Positions 25,701 through 36,572 of a stretch of 64,000 bases of DNA are shown one piece after another. The notes below the pieces were generated by a model, which saw only the letters and a list, made by a program, of their open reading frames with translations, made no database searches and was not told the DNA's origin. Position 1 is the stretch's first letter, and each line of letters opens with the position of its first letter. This DNA is from Mya arenaria (lineage: Eukaryota > Mollusca > Bivalvia > Myida > Myidae): positions 31,862,932 through 31,926,931 of the forward strand of contig NC_069132.1 of assembly GCF_026914265.1 (NCBI RefSeq), in the 5' to 3' direction. A program made the translations under genes and the position numbers.

Positions 25701-26382
25701 AACTTTAACTCATGTGAGCAATCTAGGATCTCGTGTTTATAGGTTGTAGGTTTCACATATTCTCTAAAACAACCAAAAAGTGTTTGGAACCATCTGGATA
25801 ACAATAAAAATGCCATTGTGAAAAAACCCTTATATTACAAATAAATATACTCCCAAAGTTAAATTTGCTTAATATAAAGATTGCACAAGTTCTACATGAT
25901 GCTCTATTTATTTTTATTTTTTCAGTGTAAGGCTGCCTGCGCAATTGTACTAATATATGAGTTGTTACAGACACCAGTACTTGACTATGAATCCATGTTT
26001 TTCAGATACCTTTGCCAGTAAAGTTGCTGCCGTAAACGACAAGTACGCAGATTCATCTATAGGAAATGTGACGGGTAGCAACGCTGTGAACGTTTTCCTC
26101 GGTATAGGAATTGCGTGGACAATCGCGGCTGTGTACCATGCCGCAATAGGCGAAAAGTTTGAAGTTGATCCAGGCACGCTAGCTTTTTCAGTGACTTTGT
26201 TCTGTATAGAAGGTGTTGTTGCCATGGCAATTCTCATGTTTAGAAGAAAAAAAAGCATTGGTGGAGAATTAGGTGGTCCGAAAAATTCGAAAATTGCTAC
26301 ATCAGTAATTTTTCTGTTTTTCTGGATCTTCTACATTTTAATGTCTGCCATGGTTGCATACTGTTATGTGCCAGGGTTTTAA
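16672..26382 (+). CDS. Na+/Ca2+ exchanger (NCX, SLC8 family), C-terminal four exons
   Basis: Plasma-membrane antiporter that extrudes one Ca2+ in exchange for three Na+. The window holds the last 246 codons: join 16672..16771, 22985..23089, 24336..24494, 26006..26382, with intron phases 1, 1, 1 and TAA at 26380. Exon 1 carries GTSSWREQFVEAITVSPG, exon 2 an acidic patch then DYVMHFLTLFWKV, exon 3 the segment IGMIGLLTAFIGDLASSFG, and exons 3-4 together the alpha-2 repeat GTSVPDTFASKVAA with its ion-binding Asp, then GNVTGSNAVNVFLGIG. Two further hydrophobic segments lead to the C-terminus CYVPGF, close to CHIKGF of vertebrate NCX1. About five membrane segments are present, matching the C-terminal half. 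The N-terminal membrane half and Ca2+-binding Calx-beta domains must lie left of the window. Which paralogue it is cannot be told; an NCX rather than NCKX identity is firm. Confidence 0.97.
16772..20593. other. NCX intron, first part
   Basis: AT-rich intron. At 17275-17420 there is a GAAACTTGGTACCACACAC-type fragment resembling dispersed repeats seen elsewhere in the window. At 19150-19190 there is a short C-rich tract (CCTCCGCC words). No other feature is supported. Confidence 0.5.
20594..21328. mobile_element. Inverted-repeat element (about 735 bp) in NCX intron
   Basis: The left end TTATGTCGCCTGTGCA (from about 20594) is matched in inverted orientation by ATGCAGGCGACATA (ending about 21327). 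Inside, the phrase CAATCAACAGCCAGAT recurs at about 20661, 20815, 20929 and 21078 (some copies degenerate), so the body consists of four units of about 115-155 bp. No coding capacity was recognised; it is probably non-autonomous. Confidence 0.7.
21329..22984. other. NCX intron, last part
   Basis: AT-rich intron with no exon, RNA gene or repeat that I can support. Short frames at 21405-21635 and 22681-22933 lack domains. Confidence 0.5.
22985..23089 (+). CDS. NCX exon b (105 nt)
   Basis: Acceptor TGTGTTTTAG, donor GTAAGT. It completes the split Gly codon and reads GEEDEDEDKLPSCSDYVM then HFLTLFWKVVFALIPPT. The run of Glu/Asp followed by LPSC-DYVMHFLT-FWKV is diagnostic of NCX. It ends with one base of a split Asp codon. 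Confidence 0.97.
23090..24335. other. NCX intron with old SINE-like pieces
   Basis: Intron with two stretches that resemble decayed tRNA-derived elements: 23210-23300 (GCCTGGTGCTCAGCATTACA) and 23995-24075 (AGTTTGATTCCTGGGC, a B-box-like word). Neither is complete enough for its own call. Confidence 0.4.
24336..24494 (+). CDS. NCX exon c (159 nt)
   Basis: Acceptor CCCTATCTACAG, donor GTATGG. It encodes DYWGGWLCFSVSIGMIG, LLTAFIGDLASSFGCTIG and LKDSITAISFVALGTSVP: one membrane segment and the first half of the alpha-2 repeat. The intron splits the repeat immediately before the key Asp (codon G|AT). Confidence 0.98.
24538..24860 (+). mobile_element. Hairpin-headed repeat fragment in NCX intron
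   Basis: It begins with a strong hairpin, AGCTCACCTGAGCATT paired with AATGCTCAAGGTGAGCT (24538-24571), 44 bases after the exon c donor. A GTTGTCCGTCCGTAAACAA leader follows, like the leader of the element at 48245. The right end is unclear and may be truncated by the next element. Confidence 0.55.
24861..25436 (+). mobile_element. Hairpin-headed non-autonomous element (TATCCCCC family)
   Basis: The head hairpin TATCCCCC...GGGGGATA spans 24861-24897 and is followed by TTGTTTTGGCGTTGTCCGTC. The body carries AACTTGGTCAGAATGTTC and AGGTCACTAGGTCA (25184-25197, a direct repeat spaced by two). The tail is GGCAGGGGATATCAATTC then AACAAATTTTCTTGTT, in which GGGGATA repeats the right arm of the head. 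It has no coding capacity. Confidence 0.65.
26006..26382 (+). CDS. NCX terminal coding exon (377 nt)
   Basis: Acceptor CCATGTTTTTCAG. It reads DTFASKVAAVNDKYAD, SSIGNVTGSNAVNVFLGIG, a membrane segment IAWTIAAVYHA, then PGTLAFSVTLFCIEGVVAMA and a final membrane segment ending AMVAYCYVPGF and TAA. It completes the alpha-2 repeat. A frame that opens at 25957 reads through the acceptor, but the junction to exon c fixes the true start at 26006. Confidence 0.98.
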
Positions 26383-27260
26383 TCTAAGATAAAAGTAGGA
26401 TGCATTATAGGCATGAAAACATTGAAGACAGATTAGGCGCATATTCAGACAGCAAAAACTGTGTGAACAAAATGGAAAAGCCATGATTGAAGTGGTGTCT
26501 TTACAGAAAACATTTCTGACAAGACTGACAACGCTTGAATTTGGATCCCTGTTGGTCCAGAGTGAAAGATGAGAGTGTAAACCATTTTGAATCTCCTTTC
26601 TGGTGTATGGTGAAGAGTATTCGACAGGGGAGATAATGGTTGCCAAAAGGTTGCAAAATTTTTTGCAAAAGTTTGAATCCAAACCTGCATGTAAATTCCT
26701 ATTATTCCAGAATTGTTACAAATAACATGCATTACATTTGGTTGTCCTTCATGCAAGTACAAACGATTCGAATTATAGTTATAGCCTACGGCATTCCTGT
26801 ATGCTTGGGAGACTGACTGTTTTGTATAGTTGTCGGAGAATTTTCTTTGTACTCGTGCACTTTACCAGTTACATTTCTTCTTGCAGTTGTTTTTACTATT
26901 ATTGTTATTATTAACTCGTTAAAACCTTAAAATTTTATGCATATTTCATTGTTAAGTAGGAAGAGTAGCTGAGGTTGTCACTAAGGCTGGTGGTACTTGT
27001 ACAGTATAGGGGTGGAATATTTATTACTAGAGTTTAAAGTTGAATCTTTTTGTTATATTTTACTTCAGTTAGTAAGTTTATGCATAGTTGTGATAAATAC
27101 TTTGCCTGCCAGCTTTTCTTTAAAGCCATTTTTACTGCTTCTTGTGTCACGTACACAATTATAAATATCGGGGATTTTTTTCTCTCTTTTTGTATTAGTT
27201 TACTGATTCTATTATTTAAACCTTATCATATGAAATAAAGTTTCTTAGAATATCTGTGTG
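26383..27260 (+). other. NCX proximal 3' UTR
   Basis: Non-coding sequence directly after the stop. AATAAA at 27234-27239 is the first well-placed poly(A) signal. Further AATAAA words near 30826 and 32138 could serve a longer transcript, so the UTR end is uncertain. Confidence 0.6.
27234..27239 (+). promoter_or_regulatory. Candidate poly(A) signal of NCX
   Basis: Canonical AATAAA about 850 bases after the stop, followed by T-rich sequence. Confidence 0.5.
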
Positions 27261-28301
27261 AATGAAGGGAAAATATTCAGACTGCGATCTAGATTGACAT
27301 AAAAAGTGAAGATACCAGTTTGTTTCAAACATTTAATTATAATGTGGATATCCAGTAGTTGGATATTGCCTGGCTGTACGTTTAAATATTTTGTTTCAAG
27401 CAATTTGTTTATTTGGTCTTTCTAAAAAAAATCTATAAGCTTTAAAACAAAACATTGCATGATATCAATTTTTTTTTTTTTTAAGATTTTCTTTTTAATT
27501 TAAAACTTCATTGAAATGTATTCATCATTTACTTTCTAAAAGTTTATCTAACCAGAACTTTACAAATGTCAATTTGGTACCATTAAATAGATTCTGTAGC
27601 AATTAAAGCGGCTCATTTAATTCTGCTCTTAACTTCAAATGATTTATTTTCATTTAACTGCCAAAAAATTTTGTTTTAGCACAAATTACCTGTATTTCAT
27701 TGAGACACTTTCATATCTAGTTTTAACCAGATTAGTAAACAGAGGTGATTACACAATGAAATGTTGTATATTTATTTTTGTTTATATTTTCACGTCAATT
27801 TCGCAGTGCATCATTGTATCATGGTCATTGTCAATATTTGTTTCATCCATGCTTTCCATAAAAAATGCGAAAATTACAAAGAAAAAAATCAAGACTGAAA
27901 GAGAATTTTGAACACCAATAAAACTACCTCAGCCAACTGTAGAGATATTATATTAAAAGCATTTTAATGATCATATAAAATAATTAATGTTACTGACTCT
28001 GCTTTTTATAAAGCTTTTAATGGTCAATTCTTGGTTTTAGTTTAGGTCAATGTAGACTTGAAAAATTGAAAATTTCTGGACGATAATACATTAAGTATAC
28101 TTTTTTTTTCAGAGAATAAAAATATCTGTGTGCATAGTTACTCATTTTAGAATTGCATGTTTTGTGTTTAAGAATTTGTACATAGTTTGAACATCCTAAT
28201 TTATTTTTCAATATATTGCATTGATTTTGTTATTGTTCTCTGTTCTGTTATGAAAAACTGTTTATCATATAAAATCTGTTTAATTCAGTGAAAAATCTGG
28301 A
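27261..28301. other. Gene-free stretch after NCX
   Basis: Very AT-rich, with T-runs near 27470. It could be extended 3' UTR. No coding or RNA feature was recognised. Confidence 0.5.
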
Positions 28302-28702
28302 CCCAATTTCTCGAAATATCTTACAAGTGTAACTGGATCATATTACCTTTAGCCTTAATACTTAACTTTTACTTGATATTATGAACCAAAAATAGTTTAT
28401 CATGATGATTAGTCATGGAAATTAGTCTTTTGGATGAACAAGCCTGAATTCTTATAATACTGCTTGGCATAACTTTTTTGAACAAGCCCTGCTGTATTAA
28501 ACCCAGAATTTGAGCAAGCCCAGAAAGCATTTAACCAGTGCAGAGCTTGCGGGCTTGTGCTTATTTCGACCAATAGATTATCCTTAAATTGATTTCCTTA
28601 AAAATCTCAAAACTCTTGAAAAGGAGAAAAATACACAATTTATACCAAACAAAAACATAAATGTGAGCTTAGCTTCATCTTAAGATTGATCGAGAAATTG
28701 GG
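28302..28702. mobile_element. 401-bp inverted-repeat element (MITE-like)
   Basis: The left end CCCAATTTCTCGA (28302-28314) is exactly inverted at the right end TCGAGAAATTGGG (28690-28702). Inside, AATATCTTA and TAAGATTGA extend the match with a mismatch, giving about 22 bp. No coding capacity. Confidence 0.7.
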
Positions 28703-29424
28703 GAAATAGAAATCAGAAACATGTGTATATTATAGATATAAATTATATCATTTTTCTATGTTCTTGTTAGCTCATAACCAACTGGTTGTATTGATAGTAT
28801 GAATACAGCTGAATGTTAACTGGTCGCATGAATTCAAGAATGAACAAGATGGATGTTCAGTATTAAGACTGTGATATAGAATAGAAATCCATTCAGATCA
28901 AACGTATGGAAGCCATTATGTTAGGAAGTTAGGAACTGAGTTCAACTGTTCAGAAAAGTGATACTGAGAATGTATACGCTAAACTGAGATTTAATTGATA
29001 ATTTATTAATGTTTTTTTCAGTGTGTTTAAGAAAGTTTAACTTCCAATTAAGAACAAAGTATTGTCATTTTTTGTAGTACAGTCCAGTTTGGAGGGGGTG
29101 TTACAGACCTTAAAGATAAAGGATTGTTGATTTTTGAGAGGTATGAATAATTTGTTTTACGATATTTAAAGGTGATATTGAGATTTGCATGTGGCTGGAG
29201 GTGGGAAATATGTATGGTAAAGGTTTGAAGATTAAGTTGGTGAGGTTTGTCTTAGTTATATTTAAGTAATCATGAGGCACATGAGAGTTACTGAATGTCT
29301 AAACTAGGTTACTTGTAGCTGTGTTAATTGGTTTTTGATTTGATATGGGGAAATACTTTTCGACTATTAGTCCTCAAGATATTGTATTTCTAGTTAGGGA
29401 TAAAACACATTAGCCAACCCACAT
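28703..29424. other. Gene-free stretch
   Basis: AT-rich sequence without recognisable features. Confidence 0.45.
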
Positions 29425-30136
29425 GCTATATATGTATGTAGGTAATACACTGGCTGCACCCGCACATGCAATATTTTTTGTTAGTGGTATAGCACATAGG
29501 CCAAATAGCCACATGCTATATTAATTTGTATGGGGTAATACATTGGCTACTATCCACCTGCTATATTTATGTGTATGGGGGTTATACACTAGCTACTATC
29601 AACATTCTATATGTATGGGGATAATACACTGGCTACTATCCACATGCTATATTTATGTGTATGGGGGTTATACACTAGCTACTATCAACATTCTATATTT
29701 ATTTGTATGGGGTTAATACACAGGCCACTATCAACATGCTATATTTGCGTGTATGGGGTAATACACTCAGGCTTCTATCAACATGCTGTATTTATGTGTA
29801 TGGGGGTTCTACACTGGCTACTATTAATATGCTATATTTATGTGTATGGGGTAATACACTGGCTACTATCAACACACTGGCTACTATCCAGATTCAATAT
29901 TTATGTGTATTGGGGTTATACACTGACTACTATCAACATTCACTATTTATGTGTATTGGGGTTATACATTGGCTACTATTAATATGCTATATTTATGTGT
30001 ATGGGGTAATACACTGGCTACTATCAACACACTGGCTACTATCCAGATTCAATATTTATGTGTATTGGGGTTATACACTGGCTACTATCAACATGCTACA
30101 TTTATGTATATGGGGGTAATACACTGGCTACATGTT
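29425..30136. repeat. About 47-bp minisatellite
   Basis: Units such as TATTTATGTGTATGGGG plus TAATACACTGGCTACTATC plus AACATGCTA repeat about 15 times. A longer block of some 155 bp containing a doubled CACTGGCTACTATC is itself repeated (about 29831-29985 and 29985-30140). Unit length is not a multiple of three, so the open plus-strand frames cycle through three peptide versions and are not a gene. Confidence 0.9.
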
Positions 30137-31402
30137 GCAAGGCCAAACCCCAACATGTTGTAATTCTATGCACATAACACACACTCACCAGCACCCCATT
30201 AGATGTTTTGATTCCTACACGCTATTGTAGTTACTATTTCTGTTGAACCATTTGCATAACATACTAAGCAGTACCTCTTAATCATTTAACAAATCACATT
30301 TTTCAAGGTTGCATTGATATTGTCATGGATATTTGTTCATTGGTAAATGCATTGTAATATTCGAACAAAAAGCATGAAAGCTCTTTATGTCAGTCTTCAA
30401 TTTTTAGTATTATAGTTCAGTTTGAGAAATATAAGACATAGCTGGTCAATGCTAGTTAGATGTTTGTGTGTGTTTAATATGATAGAAAGTGAAATGGCAT
30501 TTAAAAGAGATTGTTCTTTGCTTAAGTCGTGTTCGATTTATTTTGAAATAAGAGGAAAAAATGGCTTAAAAGGTAAATGCTGGTAGAGTTATCAAAGCAA
30601 GTGGCATGAAATGAGTTGGGAGTAACAATTTTGGCGAAAATATGGAATTGTTTCCAAGACAACAGAGTTTCACCTTAGTTGCACACTCTCCTTTAGTTTT
30701 GCACCTAAGTCACTAGCATTTGTTATAATGTTACTAGAAAAAGTGCCTTGGTTTTAATACATTTGTCTTATATGGTGAGTTCACTGTCCATAGTACCAAA
30801 ATAAGTCAAGTTGTTCAGGAAATGAAATAAAATTATGCTGATTTAATGTTTTATTGCCATATATTTGAATATTAGTTGTTTTCTTGTTTTATCCACTCTC
30901 TTAGATGATTTGTGATATTTTTCCTGCGTGTTGTTTTTGTTTAACACAGAAACTATTTGCCAAAGCAGTGTTGTTTTGTTGTCACAAAGAGACCAAGCTA
31001 TATCCCAGAACAAAAACAATATACAGAGGGAGCCATTTCAAATTTTAGTCGTAAATTTAAATTATCTTAACCCATAGTTTTATTATTTAGCTAGATATTT
31101 GTGTAATCTTAACTAGAGCCAGTTTCACAGATAAACACTATGTTGAGGAAATGAAAAAAAGTCAATAGTCAATCATTTTTGACGTTTATACAGATTAAGA
31201 TTATTGGAGTTACGACAAAAATCTTTAATTGAAATGGCCCCCAGGGCGCATGAGTATGAATGTTCTCAGGTCTGAATTTTGACCCAAGACTCGGAAGTAT
31301 ATTTTAATGGATTATTTTGTAAATGTCCTCGATGGTGAACCTTGTTTTATAAATCACCACTCACAAGACTTAGTATCTCTGTAATTTATACAGATTTAAA
31401 AA
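30137..31402. other. Gene-free stretch
   Basis: AT-rich sequence without exon-like segments. A poly(A)-signal-like AATAAA lies near 30826. Confidence 0.45.
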
Positions 31403-31581
31403 TACAGTCAAAACTCGCTATGTCAAACTCTGTTATCTCACTGTTCTGGATATGTCAAACTTTCTTTCGTAAAGGGTTGGGTTAAGTTATACACTTAATA
31501 TATTTCGGTTATAATGAATGTACATTATTTGGAAGTATTTCCAGAGGTCCCAACGATTTGACATAGCAAGTTTTGATTGTA
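31403..31581. mobile_element. 179-bp MITE with TACAGTC termini (Tc1/mariner-like)
   Basis: The left end TACAGTCAAAACTCGCTATG plus TCAAAC is inverted at the right end as TTTGACATAGCAAGTTTTG plus ATTGTA. The TA at each border is consistent with insertion at TA. The total length of 179 bp equals that of the element at 60374-60552, whose termini also begin TACAGTCA. Confidence 0.8.
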
Positions 31582-33185
31582 GAAACATCAATGCAACATA
31601 AAATGATATGTTACGTTTTAAGAAGATTTAAAAATCATCTCAAGTTGAGAGTCTGATGTGAGACTGTTGATAAAGATTGTCCCTGTTAAGCTTTAAAAGT
31701 GTTTAGATTAGTTACCATAGCAAAACTGTTTTATATTTTCATTCTTGTAGGGTTGACTCCAAGTACCAAGCATTCTTCATTCATGTTTTGATGTACCCTG
31801 TACCATTTTCTCCATATACCAACGTCAGCTGTGTATAAACTCATAAAAACATCCTCATTGGCATTTTTCAATAGCTGTATGTGGACTTGTATTAACTATT
31901 AATATAAATCCACGAAGTTAAAGAAAGTGTTTACGCAGTTTTCATGTATTCTTACTTGCTCAGTTTTGGTGGAGGGTGGATGGATTTGTGTGAGTGATAT
32001 TGTTGGCTCCAGTTTGTCCTATAAACATGTGTGCCAGTTGATTGTTAATCTTGTATAACAATATGATGAGTATGAACCTTCTCAACAAGAGTGTTAAAGA
32101 CTGAACCATGGTTTTGTATTGTTTAATTTTGTCCCTTGAAATAAATTTTGATAAAAGTAAAGAAGTTGTTTGTTTATATATTGTTTAATGGCGTGCAACT
32201 TTGTTTAGAATACAACCTACATTTACAGTCAATGAAATTGCAGAAACTGAATCATTAAGTACTAGGCTTAATCATCAACAATTTCAGCTTTCACCGTTGT
32301 TTAAAGGTCCGCCACTGCCACTCATCCAATACACAATCCCTGCGTCAGATTTTGCGTTGACAATGTGTCAGCCAATGAGGTTGTATTTTAAGACGGTTAG
32401 ATGACCTTAATTAAAATGATTAAGAAGGGCTTGTTTGGAATAGCCACTCCGCATATTCTTATGCATTAAGTTTCATCTAACTGTTACATAGTGAACAGTA
32501 TGTTCAAAATAAGTTAATTATGAAGGAGCGTACCATTTCAATGAAAACAGTTATATAATGCACAGTTATTATTCATATGACAAACTTATATACCTGTACT
32601 GTTATGAAAATAGATTCCCTGTTATAAACGGTTTCCATTTGAAATTTGATCCAAATGTGAATATAACAGAATCAAATCAGGTTTTACATTTACATGTACA
32701 ATTTTCCACTATACATAATAATTATTAATGTATTCTCACTAATGCATTTACACATTGTACATTATATATATACCAAAACTGTTCAAACAAATACATTATG
32801 TACATGTGAAATTGTACATTTAAATTTAAAACCTCATTTGGTTCCGTTATATTTGATTATTTGTATAACTCCCTTCATTTCAATTTTTAGATATGGGATA
32901 TCGCTCAGATACTGGCGCCATAAGTGAAACCAGTCCGGTCCCTAGGGACTCCTGAAACATTTATTCCAAGAATGTCTGTGTATGTTTAATGAATATTTAA
33001 ATCCTAATTCAGAAAATGGATGCTCTGCGAAAAGATTACTTGCTTACATGATGGCGTATCACAATAAAGACTGAATTTAGAGGTATATTAAATGTTAAGC
33101 TAGCCCACAATCCAAGTGAGAATAGTGAGTCAAGTGGAGAGAAACTTCCACAGTGTTCTCTTCTATTTTTTTGGAAACAAAACGG
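31582..33185. other. Gene-free stretch
   Basis: No coding exon or RNA gene recognised. The AATAAA near 32138 could be a distal poly(A) signal of NCX. Frames at 32201-32404 and 32694-32927 lack domains. Confidence 0.45.
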
Positions 33186-34192
33186 CACACACATGGGCAA
33201 GAAACACACAAACATAGGCAAGAAACACACAAACATAGGCAAGAAAAACACAAACATAGGCAAGAAAAACACAAACATAGACAAGACGACACAAGCACAG
33301 GTAAGAAACACGCAAGATAACACAAACAGACAAGAAACATCACAAACACAAGCAAGATACACAAAACAACAAAAATACATGCGAGAACACACACAAAGTA
33401 CCACAAACACAGGCAAAAATCACACAAAATAACTCAAAACATGGCAAGAAAGACAAATAACATCACAAAAACTCGTGCAAGAACAACTAAAAAAAACCTA
33501 AACAGGCTAGAAAACACACAAACGCCGACAAGAAACATACAATATAACACAAACAGGAAAAAACACAAAACCACTCAAATAGGTCAAAAACACACAAGAT
33601 AACCCAAACAGGCAAGAAAATAATACAAACATTGGCAATAAACACGAAATGAAACAAACTCAGGCAAGAAACACACAAAATAAAACAAACAGGCAAGAAA
33701 CACACAAAATGATACAAACACAGGCAAGAAACACACACAATGATACAAACACAGGAAAGAAACACACAAAATGATACAAACACATGCAAGAAACACACAA
33801 TGTATTACAGACAAGACTTGCACAAAATAACACAAACACAGACAAGAAACAAACAATATATAACAGACAAGACTTACACAAAATAACACAAACACAGGCA
33901 AGAAACACACAAAATAACACAAACACAGACAAGAAACAAACAATATATAACAGACAAGACTTACACAAAATAACACAAACACAGGCAAGAAACACACAAA
34001 ATAACACAAACACAGGCAAGAAACACACAAAATAATACAAACACAGGCAAGAAACACACAAAATGATACAAACACATGCAAGAAACACACAATGTATTAC
34101 AGACAAGACTCACACAAAATAACACAAACATAGGCAAGAAACACACAAAATAACACAAACACAGGCAAGAAACACACAAACAAGAAAAACAC
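33186..34192. repeat. Minisatellite of 20-31 bp units (GGCAAGAAACACACAAAAT)
   Basis: The array starts with about five 20-bp units (ACATAGGCAAGAAACACACA). It then continues with 31-bp units made of AGGCAAGAAACACACAAAA and TAACACAAACAC. A higher-order block with ACAGACAAGACTTACAC and AAACAAACAATATATAAC occurs twice (about 33806-33965). One strand is almost free of G and T, so minus-strand frames up to 168 codons rich in Cys, Phe and Val stay open by chance. Confidence 0.93.
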
Positions 34193-34537
34193 ACAGAATA
34201 AACACATGCATGTATGCATCTAAAGGCTTGACTGCAAACTGGAAAAGTAGGACTAGATAAAAAGCTCCGGGTTCAGAGAAGGCTTGTGGCCTAAAGACAA
34301 AGAAATACATTCATCCAAAATTACATAAACTATTTTTCTGCTCAATAAAGATTGTACCCATTGCTGTGGGTAATGACAATGAAGAGCCTTGCAGGTACCA
34401 AGGACGATTGCTTATAACTTAAATATTACTATAAACGGGTTAACGTTTCCACAAGGTCAATGTCAGAACCACCGAAACTGTAACCAGATGATTAGTAAGT
34501 TGTTCAACAAGTGCTTGAACCAATTGGGGTGTTTTTT
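34193..34537. other. Short gene-free gap
   Basis: Single-copy-looking sequence between a minisatellite and a hairpin-headed element. No feature recognised. Confidence 0.45.
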
Positions 34538-35205
34538 TATGTCTCCCCGATTCAAGGGGAGACATATTGTTTTTGCCCTGTCCATCAAAAGGTCAAAGGT
34601 CAAGGTTATCTTCCGGTAAAAAATGATATGTTGGCGGTGACCTTAAGCTTAAAAATGGTTTCTGCTCAATAACTAAAGAACGTTTGTACCCACTTTATAC
34701 TTGGTATGCTAGTTGGTCATGACTAGTAGATGAACCCTATTGATTTTGAGATCAGTAGGTCAAAGGTCAAGCTCGCCATGACCTTGAGGTGAAGAAACGG
34801 TTACTGCTCAGTATCTAAAGAACGCTTGCACCCAGGAACTTCATTTTGGGTATGCAAGTTGGTCATGACTAGTAGATGACCCCTATTGAATTTGTGATAA
34901 GTCCATCAGTCAGTCAGTCAGTACGTCACACTTCGTTTCTGCTCAATAAATAAAGAACACTTGCACCCAGGAACTTAATACTTGGTATGCTAGTTGGTCA
35001 TAACTAGTAGATGTCCCCTATCGATTTTGAGATCAGTAGGTCAAAGGTCAAGATCGCAGCGGATGTTCACTATTTAATGCAGGTGTATAAACCAAACTTC
35101 ACTGTTGGTTCGTCTCCAGTCCAAAATTACAAATTTCATGTCCATCATTTATTTTTTCTCAGCTACGACCACATAATAGGGGAGACCAGCGCTTTTTCAA
35201 AAAAG
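34538..35205 (+). mobile_element. Hairpin-headed non-autonomous element (TATGTCTCCCC family)
   Basis: The head hairpin TATGTCTCCCC...GGGGAGACATA (34538-34566) is followed by TTGTTTTTGCCCTGTCC. The body repeats a unit of about 140 bp (CTGCTCAATAACTAAAGAAC at about 34662, 34804 and 34939), with TAGTTGGTCATGACTAGTAG and TAGGTCAAAGGTCAAG inside. AGGTCAAAGGTCA (spacing one) occurs at 34590, 34757 and 35038. The tail GGGGAGACCAGCGC repeats the right arm of the head. Confidence 0.7.
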
Positions 35206-36572
35206 CAATCTCTAATTTAGCTTGATTTTTCAATGAAAAATTACGGGTTATAGAAAGGCGAGAACCGGGAGGACGGATGTTGTTAACAATTCTGTTTTAA
35301 AGTTTTTATAATTCTGCGTTAAAGTTGTTTTTCTTTTTCATAAATTCAATAGTTTGTATCCAATTGTTATGAAACTTGGTCAGAATACATGTCTGCATGT
35401 TTTCTTGAAGGATTATGAATACATGTATTGGTCACATCAGATCAAAAACTAGGTCACTAGTTCAAATCTTAGAAGAAAAAATCCTGTCATAAATTTAAAC
35501 ATTCTTAATAGAATATTCATAAAATTGTCAAAAACTAAAGTCACTTGCTTTTCTAAAGACAGTTAAACAAAAACCCAATGCAGAATTCCATTTTTTATCC
35601 TATCTTCATAATTTTTATCATAATATATGAATGTGAAGACAAAAAAATACCTTATGTTCTGCTCCAATCTATACAAAAAGTGGTAGTAATCAGCAATTTT
35701 AATTACTGCCCACTAACCATACATCCTATTGAAAAAACGCCAAAATGTCAAAATGAAAATCCGGCTATAATGAGGTGTACCACATTGCCTCTTGTTTTTA
35801 TTGTCTTTGCAACCATCATATTAGAACAGTTACCAGTAATACCATAAAATAGCATCATGTGGATACATTACAATGCTATACCCTTATACACACATTTCTT
35901 ATTTCACAGGAAGCTTTACGATATGGTACAACACAGTAACTGCACCTGCTACCCTCGTTACTCATATAATTTCAATGACTCGGCTAGTGGCTGTAGTTAC
36001 AATAACTTATCTCATTGCCTTCCTGTCTAATTTGCACTTTTAGTTGATAAAGATAAATATCAACAACACATCAGCCTCTCTGCCAGGCCGGAACATAACA
36101 TCCTTCAACAGCAATGTTTACAAGAATTGGCTAAACAAATGTACTTTCAAATACATTTCTTGGAACCTTGCCTCATGTCTCTTGTCTTGGACTTGCTGGG
36201 GTATTTTCCCCAGATGGATAACAACAACATTGAAGCTTTTATGGAAGGCCAAAACAAAACATCCTTGACAGCAATAAATTTTCTCTGTTTTCAAGGAAAT
36301 GCTTTTTTTTGGACTGATGAACCCAAGCCAAGACTGTAAAGGAGAAACTCCTCCAGGAAATAATTGCAATAAAATTAAATGATATTAAATTGAGTTGTCA
36401 AAAGGGATATTGAATTCCCAGAAAACTTATCGTCTGTATATCAAGATATCTTGCTAGGCTGATTTCAAATGAAACTTCATTTGGGGGTTGTATTTTATCT
36501 GATCAGGCATTTTATAAATCATACACTTCCCAATATTCCTGTTGTCTTGATAGGAGCGGAAATGCTTAGAAC
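35206..36572. other. Gene-free stretch
   Basis: AT-rich. 35350-35480 contains another fragment of the GAAACTTGGTCAGAATAC / AACTAGGTCACTAG repeat theme. Frames at 35578-35847 and 36118-36369 have no recognised domain. Confidence 0.5.

Noticed and set aside
29611..30163. Plus-strand frames of 123 and 138 codons with Tyr/Trp/Leu-rich repeats
   Set aside because: Products of the 47-bp minisatellite; the same peptide is read in different frames in successive units.
33036..34310. Minus-strand frames up to 168 codons rich in Cys, Phe, Val and Leu
   Set aside because: They follow a 31-bp minisatellite whose frame changes with each unit; no domain or splice context.
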